A stretch of DNA of 64,000 nt from a bacterium 0.1xD8-71 (GTDB taxonomy: Bacteria; Bacillota; Clostridia; Lachnospirales; Lachnospiraceae), in NCBI GenBank assembly GCA_003612405.1, contig RAYR01000008.1, positions 186,001 through 250,000 on the forward strand, read 5' to 3'. Below are positions 43,674 to 52,108 of this stretch, one piece after another; position 1 is the first letter of the stretch; the number at the start of each line of letters is the position of its first letter. The notes beneath the pieces are model-generated. The model searched no databases and was not told where the DNA came from. It worked only from the letters and a program-made list of their open reading frames with translations. The translations under genes and the position numbers were made by a program.

Positions 43674-44355
43674 TCACGCACCACCCCTCTTTGCAGAAAG
43701 GATACGCAAACCCCTCAACATCGCATAGGATACTGCCGTAAAAGCGATAAAAAAGCAGACTGACGCACCAACAATATAAAGAAGATCTGCTTTCCCTTTC
43801 AGCATCCGGCAAAACACGATACTGAATATACCTGTACAGATAATGCTGATCATAAAATCTTTCTTTGGCGTACTTTGGGGCTGTATTTTATTCCATATTC
43901 CATATGCCGCTTTTAACCATGAAATACACATAGGCCAGACCACCTGCCAGAAGGATTACCGTTTCCCCTGCCACCAACGCCAGATCCCCTGTGATAACCA
44001 TTTGAATGACAATCGCCATGGCACAAGTCAAAAACATCAGACTAAACGAAATACTTCCTATTCTTGCAGCTTTCTGTTTTTCCAGTTCATGATAATCGGC
44101 AACCTTTAACAAAGTTTCTTTTAATTCATTATCCATATTCTCACCGTTCCTCTCTCCATTGAAAATTTCCTTGATTTCCACATCATAAAATTCAGAAATC
44201 TGTACTAAAATACTAAGATCAGGAAGATTATTTCCTGTCTCCCATCTCGAAACAGTTCTTCCGGAGACTCCCAGAATTTCCGCCAGCTGCTCCTGTGTGA
44301 TTCCTTTTTCACTTCGCAGACGTTTCAGGAACGCCCCAATCTTCTTTGAGTCCAT
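43674..44355 (-). pseudogene. XRE regulator with membrane tail, split by a 7-bp tandem duplication
   Basis: The N-terminal frame starts [20 protein letters not shown], an XRE helix-turn-helix ([20 protein letters not shown]), and goes on through two membrane helices to KSGIWNME-stop near 43888. A second frame carries [16 protein letters not shown] and two more helices to 43674. ATATGGA is duplicated at the junction (43892-43905). Removing one copy joins KSGIWN to KIQPQS and gives an intact protein of ~225 residues. So the membrane half is switched off in this copy. The HTH with two helices could still be made. Confidence 0.85.
43892..43905 (-). repeat. ATATGGA tandem duplication causing a frameshift
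   Basis: Two abutting copies of the 7-mer (plus strand TCCATAT at 43892-43898 and 43899-43905) inside the XRE membrane protein gene. Confidence 0.9.
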
Positions 44356-44484
44356 AACGACCCCTCCTTTCTCCTACAGGCTACTTCTTTTGTGCCTTTT
44401 ATAACACGACACAAAGCGGGAAACGGCAATCTTTTTCCTGCCGGACACAAATGTCTATGGATATTGTATCCATCATAACAGATT

Positions 44485-44534
44485 TTCTCTAAACTATCTC
44501 TTTAGAGATTCTTTAGAGAAAAGGTTGTTATAAT
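44485..44534 (+). promoter_or_regulatory. Promoter with three TTTAGAGA boxes before the solute-binding protein gene
   Basis: TTCTCTAAA at 44485-44493 pairs with TTTAGAGA at 44501-44508 and with TTTAGAGAA at 44512-44520. TATAAT lies at 44529-44534. No good -35 box is present, so the boxes probably bind an activator or repressor. Confidence 0.6.
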
Positions 44535-44607
44535 AATTTGGGGAATTTATTTTTCCATACTTGACAAAAGTAACAGTCAGGAATTGTATATCACAGGAGG
44601 GGACTAA

Positions 44608-46992
44608 ATGAAACGAAAAATAACCAGAAAACTGACGGCGTGTCTGATGGTACTGGTTCTGACCGCTACTCTATTTACCGGATGCGGTACGAGCGGTACA
44701 GAGGCCACCAATCCGGACACTCCAGGAGCAGACAGCGAGACTGTCACGAAAGAGAATCCTGATGGCATTGCCATGGGACGTTTTGTAGAACAGGAGGTGG
44801 AACTTGGCGATAACGGCCTCACAGACTGGAACAGCCGGGTATTCCAACAGGCAGACGGGAGTCTTCTTCTGTCAGATAACAGCGGATTTGTTCTTCGCTC
44901 ACGGGATAATGGTGCAAGCTGGGTGAAAGAAGATCTGGACTGGCTTAAGCAGATGAAAGAAGAAGACAAATACATTTTGACAATGGCCTTCGGCCCGGAT
45001 CAGACCGCTGCCGTAATATGGACAGAGCCTGAAGAAGGCAGCGTTGATGACGGCAACGGTGTGCAGTTAAAAATGGATATGCAGCTTACGATTGTAAAGC
45101 CCGATAGTACAATCATTCCAGCGGAACTGAAACTGGAGGCTGATGATGTATGGGTCAACGGCGTGTCCATATCGAACGATGGAAGAATCTTTGCCTCTAC
45201 GCTGAGTTCTAATTTGTATGAAATAAAGACGGACGGGAGCTGTGAAAAGTTCTTAACAGTGGATGACGGAAGCCCGTCTCTTATACGGTTCCATGGCAAT
45301 ATCATGCTGTTAGACGGATGGGGATATGATGTTCCACTCCTTTACGACATGGAGGAAAAGACGTATATAGAAGACACGGTGCTGATAGATTTCGTAAGGG
45401 AAAACTATCCGAGCCGGGAAAGTAATCCGGGCAGAAGCTATGACATGTTTCTGGTTTCAGGCGGCGACGATGTCGTTTATCTGGCCGGCCAGACCGGTGT
45501 ATACCGTCATGTGCTGGGCGGCAGCGCCATGGAACAGGTCATGGACGGTGGTCTGAGCAGTCTGGGTAATCCCGCGTGCAAAATCATGGACATGCTTGTG
45601 GTAGATAACAATGAATTCATAGTAGTGATGACCGGAGAACAGCTTGTACGCTTCGTCTACAATCCGGATGTACCTTCCAGACCCAATGAAAAACTTCTGG
45701 TTTGGAGTCTTTCTGACGAAGCCGTGATACGGCAGACAATCAGCCTTTATCAGAAAGAAAATCCGGATGTCTATGTAGAATATGAAATTGGTCTGGAGGG
45801 CAATTCCATGACCAGAGAAGATGCCATCAAGAACCTGAACACACGTATCATGGCCGGAAAAGGACCAGATGTACTGGTTCTGGACAACATGCCAATGGAT
45901 TCTTATGTGGAAAAAGGTATCCTTCTGGACATCGCATCACTCCTGGACGGCATAAGCAGCGAAGAAGCAGTTTTTCCGAATATCGTGGATGCCTTCAGAG
46001 AAGACGGCCAGGTCTACATGGTGCCTTGTGCCATTCAGCTTCCCTATGTTCTTGGCAGAAATGAGGATATTAACAAAATGACAGATATGTCATGTATGAT
46101 AGGAGTAATGGAAGAAATGCGGGCGGAAAATCCCGACACCGATTTGCTGCGGCTTTCTTCTCCCAAAGGAATGATGCGGGTCTTTGCCCTGACAGGCGCA
46201 CCCACCTGGCGGACACCAGAGGGAGCACTCGATGCAAATGCCATTTCGGACTTCCTGACACAGACAAAACAGATGTATGACATACAGACGGTTGGTCTTT
46301 CGGAGGAAGCCTTTGCCGAATGGGAAGCCGAAAAAGAAATTTATCAAAGCTACTATAGTATAAACGGCGAAAACCTGGAGGATTCGGACGAGATCAGAAC
46401 ACGGCACCAGGGTGTCTATTTTATGAGCCAGGCCCAGCAGTTTGCGGCAGGCTCCATAGATAATATTTCAGAATACAACTGTCATGTCTCCCTTCCCAAG
46501 ACAGAAGGCTTTGAGAACTGCGGCAGCATCCCGATGAGCGGTCAGTGCAGCAATGTGTTCTGGGCAAGGACACTTTTGGGCATCAACGCCTCTTCCGAAA
46601 ATACGGAACGTGCACAGGATTTCATCAAAACAGTTCTCGGCACAAAAGTCCAGATTGATGTGGAGAACGGATTCCCGGTAACTCAGAAGGCCATCCTGGA
46701 CAATTATGCAGATCAATGGCGGCTGTATAAGGATAACGACTATGTATCGGGATCGGGCAGTGCAGTCGATTCCGATGGAAACGAAGTGGTTCTGCTCATC
46801 CGGGTTCCGGATGAGGCGGAGGTAAATGAACTGATCCAATGGATCACTTCCCTGAATACTGCCTATGTAGAAGATAAAACCTTTGAAAATGTAGTTTACG
46901 AGGAAGGCAGCGCTTATATGACCGGGGAGAAAAGCCTGGAAGAAGCCATGAGCTCGATTGAGACAAGACTTGGAATCTATCTGGCGGAATAA
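44608..46992 (+). CDS. Extracellular solute-binding lipoprotein with N-terminal propeller-like domain
   Basis: 794 residues. The signal peptide MKRKITRKLTACLMVLVLTA leads to lipobox FTGC. Residues ~55-370 have repeated short beta motifs, including a BNR-like SRDNGASWVKE, suggesting a beta-propeller. Residues ~375-794 are a family 1 solute-binding domain (QTISLYQKENPDVYVEYEIG, IMAGKGPDVLVLDN). No ABC permease genes are adjacent, so it may serve a distant transporter or act as a sensor. GGAGGGG precedes the ATG, and a terminator follows. Confidence 0.85.
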   Translation: MKRKITRKLTACLMVLVLTATLFTGCGTSGTEATNPDTPGADSETVTKENPDGIAMGRFVEQEVELGDNGLTDWNSRVFQQADGSLLLSDNSGFVLRSRDNGASWVKEDLDWLKQMKEEDKYILTMAFGPDQTAAVIWTEPEEGSVDDGNGVQLKMDMQLTIVKPDSTIIPAELKLEADDVWVNGVSISNDGRIFASTLSSNLYEIKTDGSCEKFLTVDDGSPSLIRFHGNIMLLDGWGYDVPLLYDMEEKTYIEDTVLIDFVRENYPSRESNPGRSYDMFLVSGGDDVVYLAGQTGVYRHVLGGSAMEQVMDGGLSSLGNPACKIMDMLVVDNNEFIVVMTGEQLVRFVYNPDVPSRPNEKLLVWSLSDEAVIRQTISLYQKENPDVYVEYEIGLEGNSMTREDAIKNLNTRIMAGKGPDVLVLDNMPMDSYVEKGILLDIASLLDGISSEEAVFPNIVDAFREDGQVYMVPCAIQLPYVLGRNEDINKMTDMSCMIGVMEEMRAENPDTDLLRLSSPKGMMRVFALTGAPTWRTPEGALDANAISDFLTQTKQMYDIQTVGLSEEAFAEWEAEKEIYQSYYSINGENLEDSDEIRTRHQGVYFMSQAQQFAAGSIDNISEYNCHVSLPKTEGFENCGSIPMSGQCSNVFWARTLLGINASSENTERAQDFIKTVLGTKVQIDVENGFPVTQKAILDNYADQWRLYKDNDYVSGSGSAVDSDGNEVVLLIRVPDEAEVNELIQWITSLNTAYVEDKTFENVVYEEGSAYMTGEKSLEEAMSSIETRLGIYLAE

Positions 46993-47012
46993 TTTTCAAA
47001 TATCCTGATTAG

Positions 47013-47062
47013 AAAAACTGCCGCCCTGTCATAACTTTTCATGACAGGGCGACAGTTTTTTC
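47013..47062 (+). terminator. Terminator of the solute-binding protein gene
   Basis: Long stem: CTGCCGCCCTGTCAT pairs with ATGACAGGGCGACAG around AACTTTTC, followed by TTTTTTC. Confidence 0.85.
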
Positions 47063-47142
47063 TTTTTGTATATCATGCGGTTTTAAAAACCATCAAAAGA
47101 AGTTAATATAACTCTACATTATGATATTTATATTCAAAACGA

Positions 47143-47171
47143 TTGCATTTACCATCCAAACGTAGTATTCT
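47143..47171 (+). promoter_or_regulatory. Promoter of degV
   Basis: TTGCAT (47143-47148), 17-bp spacer, TATTCT (47166-47171). Confidence 0.55.
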
Positions 47172-47245
47172 ATATATCAATAATGATGGATGTCCTGCTT
47201 TGGAGGACTGTCTGTCGAAATACTTTACACAAGGAAGATTTTGAT

Positions 47246-48151
47246 ATGAGCGAAACATTTCATATTATCAGTGACGGTTCCTGCGATCTGCCGTTGGAAC
47301 TGGTAAAAGAAAAAAACATCACAGTAGTTCCCTTTTATGTGTCTTTTGATGATGAACACTATTTCAAAGAAAATGTAGAAATCGGTATCCGTGACTTTTA
47401 TCAGATGATGGTGGATAAAAAGGGCGTATATCCCAAGTCTTCCATGCCCTCCATTCAGGATTATAAGGAAGCTTTTCTTCCATTTGCCAAAACTGCAATG
47501 CCCGTCATCTGTATCTGTATTACCACCAAATTCAGTGGCTCCATGCAGTCTGCGCTTAATGCCAGGACTCTTATTCTGGAAAAATATCCGCAGGCTCAGA
47601 TTACCGTTATAGACGCTACCATTAACACGGTCTTACAGGGCCAGTATGTACTGGAGGCCGTTGAGCTGCGTGATCATGGTGTCGGCTATCAGGATGCTGT
47701 GGCACGGTTGGAAGAAATCAAGAGTACCGGAAGAATCTTCTTTACCGTAGGAAATATGGAATATCTAAAACATGGGGGACGAATCGGCAAAGTCGCCGCC
47801 CTGGCAGGCGGCGCCCTGGATATCCGCCCCATTATCACCCTGAAACAGGGAGAAATCTTTCCTTCCGGTATCGACAGAGGGCGTAAACGCACCTTAAAGA
47901 AAGTCATGAATCTTCTGATAGAATATCTGAAAGACAGCAATCTTGGAAGCGACTGCTACAGCATTGCAGTGGGATACGGCTACGACATCGAGGAAGGTGC
48001 GGTCTTCCGCGACCAGGCCGTTTCAACATTGCGGGAAAAGGGTTATGACGTCAGAGAAATCCCCGTTTACCAGATTGGCGCCACAATCGGCGTGCATACC
48101 GGTCCTTATCCGTTGGGGTTTGGAATTATTGAGAAGGGGATTCATTCGTAA
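47246..48151 (+). CDS. DegV family fatty-acid-binding protein
   Basis: 301 residues from the ATG at 47246 (AAGGAAG upstream; the 21-codon extension lacks a ribosome site). FHIISDGSCDLPLELVKEKN is the DegV N-terminus, TTKFSGSMQSALNAR holds the lipid-contacting Ser, and GNMEYLKHGGRIGKVAALAG is the family motif. DegV/FakB-type proteins present fatty acids to a kinase for phospholipid synthesis. No FakA-like gene is nearby. Confidence 0.93.
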   Translation: MSETFHIISDGSCDLPLELVKEKNITVVPFYVSFDDEHYFKENVEIGIRDFYQMMVDKKGVYPKSSMPSIQDYKEAFLPFAKTAMPVICICITTKFSGSMQSALNARTLILEKYPQAQITVIDATINTVLQGQYVLEAVELRDHGVGYQDAVARLEEIKSTGRIFFTVGNMEYLKHGGRIGKVAALAGGALDIRPIITLKQGEIFPSGIDRGRKRTLKKVMNLLIEYLKDSNLGSDCYSIAVGYGYDIEEGAVFRDQAVSTLREKGYDVREIPVYQIGATIGVHTGPYPLGFGIIEKGIHS

Positions 48152-48162
48152 TGTCCTATTGT

Positions 48163-48205
48163 ATAAAAGAAGCGCCCTGCCTGATGGCAGAAGCGCTTCT
48201 TTTAT
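48163..48205. terminator. Bidirectional terminator between degV and the SDR gene
   Basis: ATAAAAGAAGCGC (48163-48175) pairs with GCGCTTCTTTTAT (48193-48205). Confidence 0.8.
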
Positions 48206-48216
48206 AGTATTATATC

Positions 48217-48963
48217 CTACGTCATCGCTGCACCGTCAACCGAGAGGATTTCTCCTGTAACATAGGATGCCATATCGCTTGCCAGGAATAAAAATGCATT
48301 GGCCACTTCTTCCGGCTCGCCTACTCGTCCAAGTGGGATTGGCGCCGTAATACGTTTCACCATATCTTCCGGTAAGGCGGCTACCATATCTGTTCTCGTT
48401 ACACCAGGTGCAACCGCATTAACTCTGATCTGATCCTTCCCCAACTCTCTTGCCAAAGATTTGGTCAGGCCGTTTACCGCAAATTTCGATGCAGGATAGC
48501 TGACGCCCGCGGGCTGTCCATAAAGGCTGACCATGGAACTGGTATTTAAGATCACGCCACCGCCCTGTTCCTTCATAATCTTTGCCGCCGCCTGAGCACA
48601 GATGAAGACGGAATTTAAATTCAGATCGATGACTTTCTCAAATTCTTCCGGTTTATAATCATAGAAGCTTTCCCGTGCAGACACCCCGGCATTATTGACC
48701 AGAATATCAAGACTTCCATACATATCTTTAACTTTGGTAAATACTTCTTCCACTTCCGATGCATCCATCAGATTCGGCCAGTAACCAACAACCTCGGCAT
48801 TTGCATCTTCCTCTTTAATCTTTTGAAGCGCCTTATCAACGGTCTCCTGCCTGGAACCGAGCAGGGCTACTTTCGCTCCGTTTTCCAGAAACTTCTTCAC
48901 AATGGCAAAACCGATTCCCCTGGTTCCGCCTGTAACAACTGCCACTTTTCCTTGCAATAACAT
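48217..48963 (-). CDS. Short-chain dehydrogenase/reductase, similar in motifs to BaiA-type steroid dehydrogenases
   Basis: 248 residues, classical SDR. Cofactor motif VVTGGTRGIGFAI, NNAG in LDILVNNAGVSA, catalytic Ser in LNTSSMVSLY, and YPASK with Tyr and Lys. It ends GEILSVDGAAMT. VTGGTRGIGF, YPASK and SVDGA also occur in BaiA 3-alpha-hydroxysteroid dehydrogenase of clostridia, but also in many 3-oxoacyl-ACP reductases. Steroid substrate is therefore only a possibility. Single gene. Confidence 0.88.
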   Translation of the reverse strand: MLLQGKVAVVTGGTRGIGFAIVKKFLENGAKVALLGSRQETVDKALQKIKEEDANAEVVGYWPNLMDASEVEEVFTKVKDMYGSLDILVNNAGVSARESFYDYKPEEFEKVIDLNLNSVFICAQAAAKIMKEQGGGVILNTSSMVSLYGQPAGVSYPASKFAVNGLTKSLARELGKDQIRVNAVAPGVTRTDMVAALPEDMVKRITAPIPLGRVGEPEEVANAFLFLASDMASYVTGEILSVDGAAMT

Positions 48964-49060
48964 AATGATACCTCCTATAAAATTCTTGTGATATAGAAAT
49001 GTAGAGCGCTGGCTCTGCGTCTATTATACCTCAAATCCTTCAATCTTGTACCAGATATTT

Positions 49061-49957
49061 TTAATCTATCCACCATTTTGCAATCCGGCTGCTCCCATCC
49101 TTCTCCCACAGAATTAAAAATCTGGCTTTTCCCACACAATGTACGTTGCCGCCTTCACCATTAAGATACTCAGACACCACCAGTGCATCCCTGCCTTCAT
49201 ATTCCATACTGCATATATTATAAAAACCGCGGACATTTCCCCCAACCACACGGGGTTTCTCCGGTTCAAAAATATTCTCTGCTGCAAATTCAATTGTTTC
49301 ATCCAAATAAGCACAATATGCGCTGTATGTATCTTTCACAGATTCCTGTGTAACACTAATCCCGATACACCTCTCATCATTCTTATATGTCTCAGAAGGG
49401 AAATCCATTCTTTCCATCGTATGATTTTTGTATTTTAACATTCTGAGACTCCAGTCCCCGGCAGCCCCATTGCCTGTTCCATGGGATTCAAACACAATCT
49501 CTGTATTCCCATCATTATCAAAATCCCCGGTCACCACATCCAGATCAAAAAAGAATGGATAATCTTCATCCTTGAAACAATACGCTGAGTCTTCATTCAT
49601 ATAAAAATAGATACAACCCTCTCCATAAAGATAAAATTCACCTTCTTGTACCATGGCTATCATATCTTTTTGTCCGTTTCCATCTAGATCCTCTATCAAT
49701 AAATCCGTAAGCTCTCCGGTTCCATTCTGGAAAACATTATCTTCACAAAGCCTCTCATAATACTTCTCTGCCTCGCCCTTATCTAATCCCAATGTTTCTG
49801 TCATCTCATAGAATTTTTCTTCATTTAGTTCTGTTTTATCCTCTGTTATCCGGGTATCTTCTTCCTGCGCTTCTGTTTCTTTTTCTCCGCAGGCTGCCAA
49901 TATGATGCCACAGCATATACTAATCCATACCAATATGATTCGCCTGTATTTTTTCAC
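49061..49957 (-). CDS. Secreted lipoprotein with FG-GAP/VCBS-like calcium motifs
   Basis: 298 residues. Signal peptide RRIILVWISICCGIILAAC ends in a lipobox Cys. An acidic linker follows, then two DxDxDG-like loops, LIEDLDGNGQKDMIAM and VTGDFDNDGNTEIVFE, as in FG-GAP repeats. The C-terminus is a beta-rich part with YEGRDALVVSEYLNGEGGN. Function unknown; probably exposed on the cell surface. Confidence 0.75.
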   Translation of the reverse strand: MKKYRRIILVWISICCGIILAACGEKETEAQEEDTRITEDKTELNEEKFYEMTETLGLDKGEAEKYYERLCEDNVFQNGTGELTDLLIEDLDGNGQKDMIAMVQEGEFYLYGEGCIYFYMNEDSAYCFKDEDYPFFFDLDVVTGDFDNDGNTEIVFESHGTGNGAAGDWSLRMLKYKNHTMERMDFPSETYKNDERCIGISVTQESVKDTYSAYCAYLDETIEFAAENIFEPEKPRVVGGNVRGFYNICSMEYEGRDALVVSEYLNGEGGNVHCVGKARFLILWEKDGSSRIAKWWID

Positions 49958-50117
49958 TTGTTTTCTCCGTTTGTCTGGTTATATTGTGCAAAAAAATTCC
50001 GTCACCTCTGCCTCCTCAAAAAGAATAGATATTTTTCAAAAGCATTGCTTACTTTTTCCGGGGCATTGCTTACTTTTCTGAAAATTGTAAACATAAAACC
50101 ATCTCCAAATTCTTTCT

Positions 50118-50367
50118 CTAAATAGCAGTCTTAAATTCCTTTTCCACATAACAATGCTCATACCTGGAAATCATCTTATCTCCCTCAAAATCAAGTTCTA
50201 TAATGTATGGCATCCAATCTATGATTCTTAAGAAATCATCACAGCCAAAACTGCGGTCATAGAAATGCAGTATGGTACTAAGCGCCGTCCCATGTGTTCC
50301 TATGACAATCTCTTTCCCCGGATAAATGTTCCGGCTGTGCGTGACGGGCAAAATATATTTTTGTCAT
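50118..50367 (-). pseudogene. Histidine phosphatase family gene with its middle deleted
   Basis: The ATG at 50367 (CAGGAGACACACC upstream) starts MTKIYFARHAQPEHLSG, the N-terminus with the catalytic RHA motif. After ~13 codons a different frame takes over with RNIYPGKEIVIGTHGTALST, which is the second His motif, and runs to a normal C-terminus. The ~80-100 residues between them are missing, and the two parts are out of frame. The ATG overlaps the stop of the MATE gene. Confidence 0.8.
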
Positions 50368-51398
50368 GGTGTGTCTCCTGTGCGAAATGTTTTCATGTTT
50401 TTGTAAATATTATTATAGCATATTATAAAGGCCACCGACACAACCATAGTAATCAGTTCCGCTAACGGAACCGCCGATACTTTCCCATTGGACAATGCTG
50501 TATAAAAAGCCGAGGCAAAGATATTAATTCCGCAAAACAGAAACCCAAATGAAAAAATCCCAAATCCCTCCCTGGCAATACCATAAACCGCTGTCCCTTC
50601 CGGCGCAAAATCACTTACCACGGGTGCTCCCAATATCATGGACAGTGCAAACACTACGAGTGACACTGCCACAATAAAGAAGATACATATCCTGAATATC
50701 TTTTTTAAACGCTGCCTGTCACCCACTCCATAGTTATAGCTGATCACTGGGGCAACACCCATGGAAAACCCTATGTACAGAGTGATCAGCATAAATTGTG
50801 TGTAAATCATAATCGTAATTGCCGCAATTCCGTTTTCTCCCACCAATCCCATCATAACCATATTAAAGAAAAAGGTGGTGACTGCCGTTGCCATCTGACT
50901 TACCATTTCGGAAAAACCGTTAAAACAACTTTCTGTCAAAACCCTGAAATCCAACCGTGGTTTCCGGAATCGCAGACCTTCTTTCTTTCGGATAAAAAAG
51001 CAGATGCCGGCCACTGTCGGTATCAGATACCCAATTCCCGTTCCAAGTGCCGAACCGCGAATCCCCATCTGTAAAGGAACCATAAAAATATAATCCAGCA
51101 GAATATTGACTGCCCCTGCGCTGACAGACAAAACCATTCCAAATCCGGGACGGCCGGCAGTGACAATCAGATTCTGGAAAAGAACTTGCAGAATCCCTGG
51201 CGGAGCAAATAAGAAAATAACAAACAAATATTCCCTGCAATAAGGAAATAGCAGACGGCTTGCCCCAAGCTTCCAGATAATAGATTCTATGAAAATAATG
51301 CCTGCAACTGGAATCAACAGACCCAGAGTCATACCGGCACAAATGATTAATGTAAAATCCTGTGCCAGCGGATTTTCTTTTTCTTGTGCATGACTCAT
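50364..51398 (-). pseudogene. MATE family transporter lacking its first ~80 residues
   Basis: 344 residues, against ~440-450 for the family. The first two codons (M-S) join directly to HAQEKENPLAQDFTLIICAG, which aligns with the end of helix 2 and start of helix 3. The remainder, including SCFNGFSEMVSQMATAVTTF of the second half, is intact to the C-terminus. Helices 1-2, which carry essential cation-site residues, are absent, so it is probably inactive. The start overlaps the stop of the AraC-GNAT relic (ATGA). Confidence 0.75.
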
Positions 51399-51930
51399 AA
51401 TCCGTCTATCTCCTTCAGCTTTTCTCCTGGTAAAATCAGTCGTTGTGTCGGATATCCATATTCCACAAGGAGCTCGGCCTCCACAAAACCAAGTCCTATG
51501 AACCGATTCCGAGCAATATATTCCTGTAACCGCGCCATATATGATTCTTCATCCAGATAAGGAAACCCGTCAACAACAAGCCTCACCAAACGCATCCATT
51601 GTGGAATGTCAGATGGGGCAGCCGGCATAATACGATGCTGGCAGGATGTCAATTTCTCAAATGTCATCGGATTTCTGTGCAAAATACATCTTAGCTGCAA
51701 TGGATAAAATGTTTTCTCTTTCCGATACTGCCCCGGTGTTTTCTTATACATTTCTTTGAAGATGGCCGTAAATGCCTGCTGGCTCTCATATCCGGCCGTC
51801 AAGGCAATCTCCATAACCGGTTTGTCAGAAAAAACAAGCAGCCTGGCCGCTTCTGTCAGTTTTCTGTGCTGTACAAATGCTCTTCCATATAATCTATCAC
51901 GGTTATAATACTTTCAGTATTGTTCCTCAT
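51395..51930 (-). pseudogene. AraC-GNAT fusion regulator gene with two internal deletions
   Basis: The ATG at 51930 (AAGGAGGAGGCTGA upstream) starts MRNNTESIITVIDYMEEHLY and stops at S-T-E-N-TGA. A shifted frame resumes LTEAARLLVFSDKPVMEIAL and AGYESQQAFTAIFKEMYKKT, the second AraC helix-turn-helix. The ~35 residues of the first HTH are missing. The C-terminal GNAT-like part reads IMPAAPSDIPQWMRLVRLVV and then jumps from QEYIARN to GFVEAELLVEYGYPTQR, missing its acetyl-CoA core. Both gene ends look normal. Confidence 0.75.
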
Positions 51931-52030
51931 TCAGCCTCCTCCTTCCAGCTTGTATTATAACAAAAATACAGATTACGCTTTTCATGAATCTTGCGGTTTT
52001 ACAAAAACAACTTGCAATATCTGACGAATA

Positions 52031-52059
52031 TTGACCAATCCCCAGAATCATGCCATAAT
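52031..52059 (+). promoter_or_regulatory. Promoter of the zinc-ribbon lipoprotein-like gene
   Basis: TTGACC (52031-52036), 17-bp spacer, CATAAT (52054-52059). Confidence 0.6.
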
Positions 52060-52108
52060 AAGTTCGTACGAAAAACCAAAAAGCAATTATCAGATTGGGG
52101 GATTTAAA

